Source: Sinonovacula constricta (Eukaryota > Mollusca > Bivalvia > Cardiida > Solecurtidae). From it: a DNA stretch of 64,000 nt. A program made the translations under genes and the position numbers. A model generated the notes under the pieces. The model saw only the letters and a program-made list of their open reading frames with translations. It was not told the DNA's origin and ran no database searches. The DNA is taken from the NCBI GenBank assembly GCA_007844125.1, contig CM017572.1, positions 39,432,420-39,496,419 of the forward strand, written 5' to 3'. How positions within the stretch are numbered: position 1 is the stretch's first letter; every line of letters begins with the position of its first letter. Positions 39,701 through 50,556 of the stretch are shown in pieces.

Positions 39701-42700
39701 CCTGATAAATGTATGCATTGTTTGAAAAATGGACAATAGGGCAATAGGACCCCGCTTTGTATTTAACATAGCTTGTTGTTGCTTACTTGAAAGTGCCATT
39801 TCATACATAGGAGTTAGAGTATCTCAAACAAAAAGCACGAAACTCCTCAGCCCCACACTGCGTGGGTTCGAGTCACTGTTGGGACAAGAACTTTGATCTA
39901 GGGAGGTTTTCCAGCTAACCTGTGGTGCGCCAGTGGTTCTACCCAGACATAAGTCTGGGGTCTTCCTCCATCAATAATTAGCCGGATGTGGCCGATATGA
40001 CCATAATTGTGTCAGTGTGAGGTAACAAAAAACAAAACAAAAAGCATGTGCTCTGTTGTGTTAAGTAGGTCACCTGTCCATCATGTGCTGTAGACTTACA
40101 CTGATTGGATAAACTGGTTATTGTTAATTAGGGATGTCACGATATGCTTGAAGCATACCACATTAATATATTGCAATATTAGATCAAACTATTATAGGCA
40201 GCATTTCATCTAATCATAATGGGCAGAATGAACAACAAACGCCTGAGTGTAATATGACATAGCTTTATAAGCTTTATATCAGGTAAACACAGAGACAGGT
40301 AATAAAATTAGAAGCTAGCAAATTAAAACAATTGAAGAACAAATTAAATATAAAAGTCACCATACATGACATTTTAGATAAACTCCTCACCTTGTTAAAA
40401 TTGTGTGTATCTTTCAGTGATGAAGATGGGGGTAACCCCATGGTGGCAGGCTTTCAAGATGAAATAGATTCTGAAGACGAGGTTGTTGCCTCCAGATCTG
40501 CAGTCACCACAACTGTTAATACCACAAAAACCATTGTTAAACAAGATGTTGACCTCTCTTCTGACGATGATGACAATGCTGTCCCTGTAATCCAAGTTGA
40601 TGAAGATTACGACACATCTGATTCTGAGATGGGGAAAACAAAAACTGTCAAAAAAACATCTGCAAGACCAGCAGCCAAGAAAGCCTCAGTGAAAGTTGAT
40701 ATTGTTTTGACTGATTCTGAGGAAGAAGAAAACGAAGTCATGTCACCGGTAAATTCAAAGGTTGTTTCAAACTCCACCAAACTGTCCACAAAATCGACTA
40801 AATCTAATTCATTTTCATCTAGCAGTGATAAAGAAACCCCCAACTCTGTCGCAAATTCACATATGTCTCAATCAAAGGGTCAGACATCAAACGATGATAA
40901 GGTTCGTGCCAATAGTCTTACTCAATCTAACAGTGCGAGTGAAAACGAATGCAGCAAAAGGGACAAAAGTAATGAGAGAAAAAATGCTGGAAAAACTGAT
41001 GGGACGGAGAGGCTTACAGCTGGAAATAGCTTGGGAGGTCGAAAAGTGTCGTCAGATTCTGGAAAGTCTGGAGACATGAAGCAGGTGGCCTCTCTGTCAG
41101 ACACGGACACAGATGAGGATCAAGTAGTGGTTCTGCAAGATACAGATGTACTGCCGGAAGATTTTGGAGGGGCAGATGTCTTCAATGATTGGTTAGATAA
41201 ACAAGAGGTGAGTGGGAAATGTTAATAATTATAACAATATATATCTTTATGGATTTATGATCTTTCAAAGCATTAGCAACTAAGCATCATTGTTCTGATG
41301 TGAAGTATTGTGTGATTTGTCTAAAAATGGTGAATTTGTACTTATTTGCAATTATTTCTCTTTTTTTTTTTTGACTGCTTCTGCTGATTTTTCTTAGATA
41401 ATTAAAATAAGACTAAAAAGTGAGATTTTTTTTCTATACTTTCTAAGACGTACATAACCAGATGTACCAAATAAAATTTTGTGTCATGAATGAATACAAA
41501 GACTAGATTTGATTTATAACAGAAAGAAGCAGCTAAAGCAAAGGCAGTTCATTCTGGAGGCGGAGATGGAGTTGTGGAGATAAAGAGCAAAAGTAGGTTA
41601 TCTTTTGCATATCCTTAATCAGAAATATAAGAACAATGCTAGCTAGTCACTTTAAAGGTGGTATCCGACAGTTTGGACCAATTTCTATTCTCTTGAACAA
41701 CCAGATAAATTATAGATGCCTGAAAAGATCCCATGAAATGCTGATTATTGATGTACTGCATATATGTGAAGAAAAGTGAAGTATAACACCCTTCCTGACA
41801 GGACAAAAATGTATTTTTTATCTAAGCCATGCTGCACAATTAGCCATTTTTGAAATAAGATAACAACTTGATCACTTGATTTTGAGATCCTATATGATCA
41901 TCTTTTCTTAAAAAGTCATGAAATAATAGAAATAATACATTTTTATTGCAGAAAAAAGTCATAAAACAATAGAAAGCATTGGAGATGTGGAGACAGAAAA
42001 GACAAAGAAAAAGAAGAAAAAAAAGAAGAAGGAACAGGTAAGTGCAGTCTACTTTGATATTTGTATAGCCTACCTACATGTGGTCTCAAGGAAAATCCTA
42101 TAAAGCCGACATACAACAAAAAATGAACAAACTTCAATATTTTTTAGTATGATTGGTATTACATTTTGTATCCACTAAGAATCTAAGTGAACTTGCTAAA
42201 GATCATGTTAATTGGTTGTTTAAAATATTGACACTTAATTGTTTCTTTGTGGTAATGTACTATGAAGCAGATTCAGTTGTATTTATATTGTCTTTTAATG
42301 TTAATATTATCTTTTAATGTTATAAGTTAATTTTGTTTTAGTTTTCTAAGTAAGTATTTTACTAGCTTCACTACTATGTAAAAATGGAGTGCTATTCAAA
42401 TCCTCCAAGGGCAGTTTCTGCATTGACGTCTACTTGGGCATCAGCATAACACGTAGGTTTAAGTTTTATGTGCAAGTACTATTTAACTTATATTAATGAC
42501 CTGGGCATAAATGGGAATTTGAACTTCACAAATGCCTTCCTTGGGATCATATTCACTTACGGTATACAATCATGTTTGATTGCTCAAAGTTGAATATTTT
42601 TAAAAAACACAGCCTTGGTTCAACTTTTGTATCAACATACATGCAGCGTTAAGCTTTATCTGCAACTTAAAATGACATTGTGTTTACTGTGGGAATGGAT

Positions 42701-43610
42701 AAGAAACATTTATTTCCGCATTAAAGTCATATAAAGGCTTAGAAATACCAACTTCCATACCATTTATTGTTGTCTCTTAATCTTTTAGAATCATTTAAAT
42801 AATGTGTAAATATACAAAACAGTACATATTTAACTTCCATTTTTGTCTTTAAGCTGATCAACTTTCATACAAAACTCTAACTTTTCATTTAGCCTTCTGT
42901 GATTGATCATTTTAGAAAATCTGTCAGGGAGTAAATGCTTAATACAAGAATCATAGTTAATGTATCTTAAAATCCTTTTGACATGTGTGAAGAATAAACA
43001 AAGATCAGTATAATTTATTGTTTATTGGGCTTATCGTACCACCAACAGTATTTCAGTTATCTGGAGATGGTGTCAACTTGAAGCAGATATAGTCCTGTCT
43101 TGACTGTGTATAGCATGCCATGAACACCTGGCATGATACCACACCAAGTCACATTATCCTGAAACAAATTGTGCTACCAGGTCCAGTCGATCAATATGGC
43201 TTCTGATGATGTAAAACTACTGGATTGGATGTTTTCTTTTGGAAAGCTATGTGAAGATGTCTTTGTCGCACATGTGCATAATATGTCTTCATTCTAAAAA
43301 AAAGAACATATCTAAGTGCATGCCAGGAATTCAGAGATTTAATTGAAAAGCTTGTAGAAGCAAAGTTATATTTTTCAATTATACTTAAAATTAAATGATA
43401 TTGTGTTGTTGTTTTTTTCAGGATGATGAGGGAACTGAAAAGAAAAGTAAAAAGAAAGAAAAGAGCAAAGTGGAAGGAGAGAAAGAAAGTTCAAAGAAAG
43501 AGAAAAAGAAGAAGAAAAAGAAAGTTGTGGAGGAGGAAGAAGATGGTGATATGGATGCGTTTGAGAAATTTCTTGCAGACAAACCAGGAGGGGCATATGA
43601 GTCTATGTAA
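30767..43610 (+). CDS. RABL6: Rab-like protein 6, atypical small GTPase (PARF/RBEL1)
   Basis: RABL6 is a large Rab-related GTPase found in nucleus and cytosol and linked to proliferation. Thirteen exons fit in phase: 30767-30908 (ATG), 32030-32136, 32905-33027, 33910-34007, 34811-34951, 35230-35335, 36658-36761, 37779-37897, 38155-38418, 39526-39676, 40418-41207, 41523-41592/41952-42037 and 43422-43610 (TAA), the second-last entry being two short exons, so 14 pieces in all. The product is about 829 aa against about 729 in human. Residues 54-61 are the P-loop GDRNVGKT. Switch I has [11 protein letters not shown]. The G3 region is WDVVDKG, without the catalytic Gln. The G4 region is LGNHRDMG instead of NKx[20 protein letters not shown] follows, as in the family. 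Later landmarks are [15 protein letters not shown] and [14 protein letters not shown], then a Ser/Asp-rich part and Lys runs before the end. Intron 6 holds a minisatellite interrupted by a MITE. Confidence 0.95.
32600..32785 (+). mobile_element. tRNA-derived SINE, family D, in RABL6 intron 2
   Basis: A tRNA-like head (gtttgagtggttaaaatgttgg, anticodon-arm-like sequence, then ggttccaggta) is followed by a body with gagcaagactggttactcc and an A-rich tail (11 A). Confidence 0.5.
33570..33725 (+). mobile_element. SINE family B, degraded
   Basis: Contains gaggtctttcagctaac, tttggggtcttcc and related blocks in the expected order. RABL6 intron 3. Confidence 0.45.
34171..34475 (+). mobile_element. 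SINE family A, full-length-like, in RABL6 intron 4
   Basis: Head cctggtagcgcaattggtag, B-box-like gaacgatccagggcc, body agctcccttgctaacgctc and catggcatgctatacacag, tail ctgttggtgggacgattaac. It is one of the best copies. Confidence 0.8.
35005..35185 (+). mobile_element. SINE family B in RABL6 intron 5
   Basis: Has gggttcgagtcctgc (B box), ggaaggttttccagctg and atatgaccataattgtaac. It lies directly between exons 5 and 6. Confidence 0.6.
35311..35843 (+). repeat. Minisatellite, 40-bp unit, about 13 copies, starting inside RABL6 exon 6
   Basis: The unit contains ATGTCAGCAATCTGTCATTC then CTGCAGTTACAG or CCACAGTTACAG, followed by GTACAT. The last 25 coding bases of exon 6 are nearly the same as this, with the real donor at 35336. 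The array therefore repeats an exon end with its donor, and each unit also carries an acceptor-like ttcccacag six bases before a donor-like cag-gtacat. Two more copies lie at 36262-36336 beyond an inserted MITE. Confidence 0.9.
35845..36261. mobile_element. TA-flanked MITE (Tc1/mariner/pogo type) inserted into the RABL6 minisatellite
   Basis: The 417-bp insert starts TCGTACTTTCTCACTTATAA and ends with the inverse of CCGTACTTACTCACTTATAA. TA flanks it on both sides (35843-35844, 36262-36263). CTTATAAG motifs are repeated near both ends. It splits the 40-bp array. TA duplication and inverted ends fit a non-autonomous Tc1/mariner-superfamily element. No transposase is visible. Confidence 0.8.
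36262..36336 (+). repeat. Distal remnant of the RABL6 exon-6 minisatellite
   Basis: About two 40-bp units. The last ends CGCAGTTACAG-gtatgt, restoring the same donor sequence as the true exon 6 donor. Confidence 0.8.
36815..37115 (+). mobile_element. SINE family A in RABL6 intron 7
   Basis: Head taccataatcggtagagc, B-box-like stretch, body agctcccttgcttacactc and gcatgctatacacagtgaag, degraded tail. Confidence 0.75.
37335..37675. mobile_element. MITE-like repeat, family T3, copy 2
   Basis: Starts near agtctccccttcatac and ends near acaagggagttaacttttat. Inner blocks (gtccttttatttggg, ttttatgcttgta) match 2769-3135. Confidence 0.5.
38770..39150. other. RABL6 intron 9 segment with inverted C-rich motifs
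   Basis: Contains cttttcccctcag, tttttcccctgaaaa, tttccccttt and ggccccatccccttattcag, probably an old element. No ends were defined. Confidence 0.3.
39285..39440. repeat. Imperfect tandem repeat, about 20-30 bp unit
   Basis: Variants of TTTACACTCCATGGTCAAA recur five to six times in RABL6 intron 9, just before exon 10. Confidence 0.65.
39840..40025 (+). mobile_element. SINE family B, good copy, RABL6 intron 10
   Basis: Has gggttcgagtcactg (B box), gaggttttccagctaacctg, ggttctacccagacataag, ggggtcttcctcc and ccgatatgaccataattgtg in order. Confidence 0.7.
41652..41905. mobile_element. TTAA MITE family T1, 5' part only
   Basis: Starts TTAA-AGGTGGTATCCGACAG and loses similarity before the exon at 41952. 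It fills most of a 359-bp RABL6 intron. Confidence 0.65.
43015..43185 (-). mobile_element. SINE family A, truncated, last RABL6 intron
   Basis: Reverse copy with attgggcttatcgtacc, agcatgccatgaacacctgg and taccaggtcc. Confidence 0.65.
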
Positions 43611-43976
43611 ATGAATTTCTATAAGCAGTCCAAATAGCTAAGCTGATGAGCATTTATAAAATGTGATACTGTGTAGTAAATATAATCCTTTCTCTTCCTA
43701 ACATCATCTTTTAAACTGTTTACTTCCTGAGTGATAGTAGAGTAAGAGGTTAGCTAGCATCTGATTGGTCAGATTTCAATGCAAATTCAAACTTAACCAA
43801 TCAAATGCTTGAAAAATTTCTTAGTCCAAAGCTTGTAGTTTTAGCATCTTGGGCCCTGTACTTAGATAATATGATTATGGACTTAACTGGTCATGGTGTC
43901 AGGACAGGATCTGTGTGATCACAAGTCCATGCCTTGTTTGTTTTTATTACATTATTAAGTCTGATTAATGTCCCTG

Positions 43977-43982
43977 AATAAA
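43977..43982 (+). terminator. Candidate poly(A) signal of RABL6
   Basis: AATAAA about 370 bases after the RABL6 stop, the first canonical hexamer seen. Confidence 0.5.
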
Positions 43983-44150
43983 TGATATATTAGTGTTTCA
44001 ATATGCATTGTGTTTTAAACTGACAATATGAAACTTATAAAGAACTACGCAATATTCATGTCATTTTGTAGTTAATTTACTTGAAAAAAGTTGGCTTATA
44101 TTTACAGACAGAATTTTATTTTTATTATTTACTGAATGGTTGCTTCTTTT

Positions 44151-45097
44151 TTAAAGGTGGTATCTGACAATTTGGACCTTTTTTTATTTCTCACAGCCAA
44201 ATAATGTATTGTTACTTCAAAAGATGCTGTAAAATACTGTTTATTGATTTCCTAAATCTATGTGAAAAGGGAAGCATAACACCATACTCATCGTTACAAA
44301 CATGTGTTATTGTCTTAGCCACACTGCACATTCATCCATTGTTAGACCTAAACAACATGTGACCACTTCTTTTGAGATCATGTTGTATCATTAACCTGCC
44401 AGTCAGCTCTGAGGCTGACATATTTTTTAAGGTATAAGATGTGTAATCAGTCTCATAAATATTTGTGTTATGTCCGCATTTTGCGTTTTGCGATGTTACA
44501 TGTTCGGTCATTTATGTCAACGCTCGGCCTTCCGAGAATAAAATCACCGAGGAAGATTCGTCCAAAAAAAAAGCAAAATTAAAGCAAAGAAAAAAAGAAG
44601 TGTATTCTCATGTTTTTGGAGTATTTTAATTTAGAAAAGTATACTTTAATAAAAATATAGAAAACAAATGACATTACTGTGTTTTCTTAATTTTTTTTTA
44701 GAGATTATTTAAAGGTCAGATTTGGGGATGTCCTTCTAGTACATAAAAATTCTCAAAACTCAAGTTAACTGAGGTGAAAAGTTGTTAAAATTTGGAAAAT
44801 AACCCAGAATACAATGCTGAATAATGTGATACATCTTTTGTCAGGATTCAATTTAGTCATCATTACGCATCTGATACCTTAAGCAGAAATCCCATCATGC
44901 CTATTTATAGTGTTGGCAAGAACAAACATTATGGGTGAGTTTTTTTATGGTTTGTACTGTCTAATGATTGAGATAGTGTTAAGCATTGTGTTTGCTTAAA
45001 ATAAAGTATGAACTTCTGCAGAAAAGTTAGCCTGCAAACAGGGCAAGATATTGTCACATGTATTTGATATCGGCAATCAGTTGGATACCACCTTTAA
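44151..45097. mobile_element. TTAA MITE family T1, copy 4
   Basis: Bounded by TTAA-AGGTGGTATCTGACA and GTTGGATACCACCT-TTAA. Internal blocks match the other copies (aaaagggaagcataac, gaccacttcttttgagatca). Confidence 0.75.
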
Positions 45098-46379
45098 TAC
45101 CATACTCTAGTAAAGAAAAGTGTAATAAACTTTTTAATGTACAGTAGTTTTATATTGTTGGCCTTAGACATTTTGGAATAATATTTTCCATATTTCTCAT
45201 GCTGTAACATTTAGCACCATACTCCTTTTCCTTGGTTTTCTTTTAAGTTGAACACAATTTATGTTAAAAAAAGCCTATTTACATATTATGGAAATTTTTA
45301 TGTGATCTTTGATTTCAGTGATGTAAATACTTACAATAAACAAATTTCTCACTAGATCTCTACACAGAAGTAAATTACTTCTCTAAAAGTGTTTAACTAA
45401 CACTTACAGAATATTATGATAAAAAATTACATAAATATTTATAAGATCTCCAAATTTTAATGCTCAGAAATTGAACCATTTCCATGAACTTACATATACA
45501 GAATTTTGTTGCATAAAAATACATTTATTGTTAATCTTTGTTGTTGCAAAACTGACCAAATGAAATTTGTAATGTAAAGAATGGTTGTTTTCTGTTATTG
45601 AGGTGTAAAGATGTGTACAAATGTCACAATGAATTTTGAATGTGTATGTTATAAATATACTCTGTTGTTGTTTACATTCATGTACCTATGCACTGCAGAA
45701 AATAATGTCATAATTATTGATAAATTATTAAAATAATCTGAAGTTTATGAAACAAAGTATATCTTTAATTTGAACAGCAAGTGTCAAGTGTACAATATAC
45801 ATAAACATAACCAAAAACAACAACAACAACAACAAAAAACTGGGAAGGATAAATAAATCAGTATTTTTTTTTTTAATTTTATTATTAGACATCACTCTAA
45901 TTGTTCAAAGTGCTTAGCTTTTACTTCCTTTATGTCTTTGTTCTTGGTATAATTCCTGCCAACATATTACAAATTTCTCCACTTTTTAAACCATTAAGGA
46001 TTCTTCATAAAATCATATGTTGTAAAATACGATAAGAATGAGTTAAAGTGCTTAAGAAGGATGATGAAAGTAAGCAAATACATAAAACAAGTACATGAAC
46101 AGTACATATATAAAGTATATAAAAATACCTCTCCAAATGGTAGATACTTTATTCTTTTCCGTCATTTTTGATAAAAAGAAATGAAGAAGGAATTTATGGG
46201 TTTGGGTTTTAAGATAATTCCATTTTGAGTATAGCATGTACTGTGCTTGAAATGCAGATCTTTGCAAGCTTCCATAATTAGCCATGTATCAGGTTAAGAA
46301 AGACTTGTGCTTAAAGCAGCATGGTCTTGGTTTGTTAAGGTATGTGACAACTAGGCTCAAAGTCTGCACTTCATCATAA

Positions 46380-46640
46380 ATGTGAACTCTCCCACCTTTG
46401 GAGGGAGACTCCCACTTTTAAGGATAAAAATTATTTGAAAAAGGGGTGTTCACATTTTCAGAAATCTGCCTACTTAGAAACAGGTAATGTCCTTATTTGT
46501 TTTTTGTGAAAATTATGACACTCCCTCTTTGCAAGTGAAATGTTTTTATGAAAATAATGACACTCCCTCTTTGCAAGTGAAATGTTTTTATGAAAATAAT
46601 GACACTCCCTCTTTGCAAATAAAAGTCTCCTTCTTTGGCC
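46380..46640. mobile_element. Dispersed repeat T4, copy 2, with an internal 41-bp triplication
   Basis: Inverse relative of 25590-25781. Inside, GACACTCCCTCTTTGCAA followed by GTGAAATGTTTTTATG is repeated three times (46510-46622). Confidence 0.55.
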
Positions 46641-46671
46641 TCAGAAAAAGTTCATTGAGTCATGAGGTTTT

Positions 46672-46980
46672 CCACAATATTACATATTAAAAAACAATTG
46701 TTTATCTTTAAGATGTGTTAAGGTTATCGAAATGTTACACATTTAGCTTGTATATTTGCTACATATGTGTATCATGAGATGGTCCACAATATTACATATT
46801 AAAAAACAATTGTTTATCTTTAAGATGTGTTAAGGTTATCGAAATGTTACACATTTAGTTTGTATATCTGCTACATATGTGTATTAAAAGATGGTCTGCA
46901 ATATTATATATAAAAAAACAGCTGTTTATCTATAAGATGTGTTGCCAAAATGTTACACATTTTGTTCGTCTATCTGCAAT
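46672..46980. repeat. Direct repeat, about 114 bp, two close copies and a diverged third
   Basis: The block with ACAATATTACATATTAAAAA, TTTAAGATGTGTTAAGG and ATCGAAATGTTACACATTTA occurs at about 46672 and 46786. A third, shorter copy starts near 46897. Confidence 0.75.
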
Positions 46981-47521
46981 TTTTGACACATCGGAATATA
47001 CTCATTTTGTGATAGGGAATTTTCTCAATAAACATCACTGAAGAGTTTAAAAGAGACTGTTCATCAGAATATATGTTGCTGTAGCTGCTTACAAATGTAA
47101 TCCTTACAAAAATATACTTAACATTTCTTTAAATGAATAATATAAACTTTATTGTTTGAAAATTGTTAAATGATTGGTTGTTTTATTAGAATACATATGC
47201 TATCATTTTTAACAAGGACTTATTAAACAACATGAAGTTTGCCAAATTGAATGAAAACTAAAATGGAAGTTCATGATATATTTTCATTTTAAACATCGTA
47301 AATATTGTAAACTTATGTTGTATTTCATCATTTGAATGTTCATATTTTTTTTTGCTGTTAAATGTGCAATTGTTCATATGCTCTTTATTGTGTTTAAATT
47401 CAATGATAAAATGCTACATAAAAATAAATTATTTTACAATGCAATTTTTTTATTTTGTATTTTACAGCTCATTTGAAATGTAGTGTTTGTTTAAATTTAA
47501 ATATATTTTTGAGAGGCTTTC

Positions 47522-47608
47522 ATTATTGACCAAATTAAAGAAGATGATGAAAAAATGGAAAGAACTTTCATAACTGACCAAATCAAAGAACATGATGAAA
47601 GAATGAAC
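47522..47608. repeat. Direct duplication, about 44 bp x2
   Basis: CATTATTGACCAAATTAAAG and CATAACTGACCAAATCAAAG head two similar units ending in GAAAAAATGGA and GAAAGAATGAA. Confidence 0.55.
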
Positions 47609-49203
47609 TCAAAAGATTAATGATAATATGTTTCCAGTCTTCAAATTGCGTTATGTTTGGAATAATTTTTCTGAAAATAATATTAATTGCACTTGTAAAA
47701 TTTAATTACATATGTACAGGTAGTTTTCTTGAACAAATCAGCGTCAGTCTTGTACTGTTCAACACTTATTAGCCGCAATCAGTGGCAAGTTCTTCTCTTT
47801 AGGCTTCTTTTAAAAAAATTTTTTCCCGTCTGACAAAATATATATGCACATTATCACATACTATTTTCACAATTATAATTTTAAACCAATCAATGTTATT
47901 CGCATAAATGTTAAAATGACTTTGCAAATATTTTTGTAAGTTTAAAAAATGTATTCAGGACAGGCTTCTAAATGCCAAAAGGTACAAGAGGATCAGGGCT
48001 ATCAAGATTTTGGTTGGGTGTGATTCTATACTAGAAATAACGCATCCCAAAGGGGTCTGTATCAGTCCTGTTGTTCTTATCAGTGTTTTTTTTTATGTTC
48101 CATGAAAAATAAACATTCATCATAAAGCAACTCACTCTGTAGGTACATTGAGCAGAATGCGAATAATTTTGTTTCCTATGTTCCTTAATCTTTATAAAAT
48201 TTTGTGAGTCCTTCAACTACAATGAATATTGTGTGTAAGCAAATGTAATTCAAATAATCCATTTCAGATGAAGTAAAATATATATATCATTAAGTGATAA
48301 AAATTATTTGTATTATTTATAAGACATATAATATATGACCATTATCATATATAAATAATAGCTATGCATATCTAGGGATTGAATAACACAATTTAAATAA
48401 ATCTACTCCCAAAGACATAGTTGTAAATAGTTGATAGTGTTTACGATATGACTGCTAGTTGAGGTAAGCCTAGAGAAATGGTTAGTTCTGTTATAATAAG
48501 TGATGCTGTAGACCAAAATATGCTCATAATCTATAGCATTATGCATAACATGAGTAAGCCATGCTGTTCCATACCTGATTATTCTACTGTCACCTTTGAC
48601 ATTATATAATTATATCAAGCTCGGTTTGATAACATTTGTTTTGTTGAACACAAGTGTGTAACACCTGTCACGGGCATCCGGGCGGACTACTTTTTAAATG
48701 AATACATTCCCTGCCACAATTTGAGTTCTAAACTTCGTTAAATCTTAAAAAATAAATCCCCCACCCCCACCACCACCACCCAAAATATGACAAAGAAAAA
48801 AAAAACAGATTTTAAGGGACGAACTGCTTATGACTAAATACAATTGTTTAGCAGGATTTAAATCCCTTGGTTTTTGTTTCATTTTTTTAATGACGTCACA
48901 TGTGATGACGTAAGACCCCTCTTAGAAAACTACAGGTCATTTATCTTTGTCAGTTTGTAAACTGAGTTTTCAAAGCACTAGAACTTGGTATTATTCACAT
49001 TAAAAGGCCAATGTATACATTTATATGGATTTCAGTTACTGCGATGATTGGATGTGCAACTGAATTAGTTTTTCTCGAATTCGTTCGCGGCGAAAATGTT
49101 AAATGGTCAATACTAGCGAAACTGAATCTGTTGACTCTGTACCCCACCCATCCATGGTTAAGTTGGAGTTGGATGGATGGATGGATGGATGGATGGATGG
49201 ATA

Positions 49204-49571
49204 TGTAGTGCATATAGGCACTTCCAACAGCCTTGCTGTTGGGTTAACCCTTAAGCGACGTGGTTGAGTGCCTGGACTACTGATCTGGCGGACCGGGTTC
49301 GAATCCCCGTTAGGGCCAGGATTATTGTCTCCTCTGAGATTTACTTTAATGGTGTCAGAAGTAAACAGAAGCCTGGTGTGGCTGTCCTGAGATGGACTTG
49401 GGCCCAGAAAAAGTAAGGGGGAGGAGTGTAGTGCATATAGCCACTTCCAACAGCCTTGCTGTTGGGTTAACCCTTTAGCGACGCGGTTGAGTGCCTGGAC
49501 TATTGATCTGGCGGACCGGGTTCGAATCCCCGTTAGGGCCAGGATTATTGTCTCCTCTGAGATTTACTTTA
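49204..49571 (+). mobile_element. TRIM-like miniature LTR retroelement with tRNA-like LTRs
   Basis: Two 145-bp direct repeats (49204-49348 and 49427-49571) begin TGTAGTGCATATAG and end GATTTACTTTA. The 78-bp core starts one base after the left repeat with TGGTGTCAGAAG, the complement of a tRNA 3' end (CTTCTGACACCA, tRNA-Leu type), as a primer-binding site does. It ends with AAGTAAGGGGGAGGAG, as a polypurine tract does. GATA lies on both sides as a possible target duplication, though the flanks are GATG/GATA microsatellite. Each LTR contains an A-box-like TGGTTGAGTGCC and a perfect B box GGTTCGAATCC. There is no coding capacity. Confidence 0.75.
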
Positions 49572-49640
49572 GATAGATAGATAGTGCGATAGATGGATTG
49601 ATAGATAGATATAAAGATAGATAGATAGATAGATACATAG
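49572..49640. repeat. (GATA)n microsatellite
   Basis: Interrupted GATA run directly after the TRIM. A (GGAT)n run at 49170-49200 precedes it. Confidence 0.9.
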
Positions 49641-50556
49641 TTTATTCAAACAATCCAGAAGGTCGTAGACCCATGAGGACAATAGATACATGGCAGAACA
49701 GTTACAACACAAACGTGAAACGATATAATACACAGTACATAATGTTAACAATAAAGTGATAAGTAAACAGTAATAATAAGTTTGCTATATTTAGAACTAT
49801 CCATGATAATACGATAATATGATTTGATAATACGGCGATGCTCCTACTATAAAGTTTGAGTGATTTCGGCTACAAGTAGGCTAAGTTAAATTTTATTAAT
49901 AAGCCTGGTCTGAGCACTTGAACAGACAGCCTGTAGTACTCGTATATAATGTTGTTTATTCATTCACTTGCAGATCTATTTTGAAAAACAGATATTTTAT
50001 TACTGCATTCATACCATGACCAATTTAGTTCTTCAGCTCTTCTAAAGTTTTGTAGGCAGTAGCTCACCAACTTATGAACTTGTAAAAAATATAAAATTTA
50101 ATCGGGTTTAACATGTAGACACTAAGCTATATAAAGTTATGCATGGTAGACGGAATACTGTATTGTATTGTTTATTAAACGCATCTAGCGTTAATTTTAA
50201 CAAACAACATATCAATAACAACACTTACTAACTTATTGCTAGTGTTTAATTTCAAGTATTTATTAAATTCAGAACATTTAATCTCTATGGTAGCTTTTAA
50301 AACAAGCCGAATTCTATTAACATTGTATATACTTTTTCTTTTTTATAATCATTTCTCTCCTGTTTTGTCCTTATAAATCCTTTAGAGTTTTTGCAGTTTG
50401 GGAAGAAGTTGCAGGGAATTATTAATTTCACTAATATTTTCCGACTGATTCCACAAATCTTGATTCTATAAAGGACGCAAGTCATACAAGTTCTAATCAA
50501 AGTGATGAACAACCCTGAAGGTTTCTGTACACCAACACTCCTTATCGGCGCACACA

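Larger units (their letters stand above)
43611..50556. other. Intergenic region between RABL6 and the lectin gene
   Basis: No exon was recognised. It holds a T1 MITE, a T4 repeat, two sets of direct repeats, the TRIM-like element and GATG/GATA microsatellites. The rest is AT-rich with no clear feature. Confidence 0.6.

Noticed and set aside
49236..49320. Possible true tRNA gene (perfect B box)
   Set aside because: It occurs twice within 145-bp direct repeats, the T stem is imperfect and the acceptor stem does not close. It is part of the LTR-like unit.
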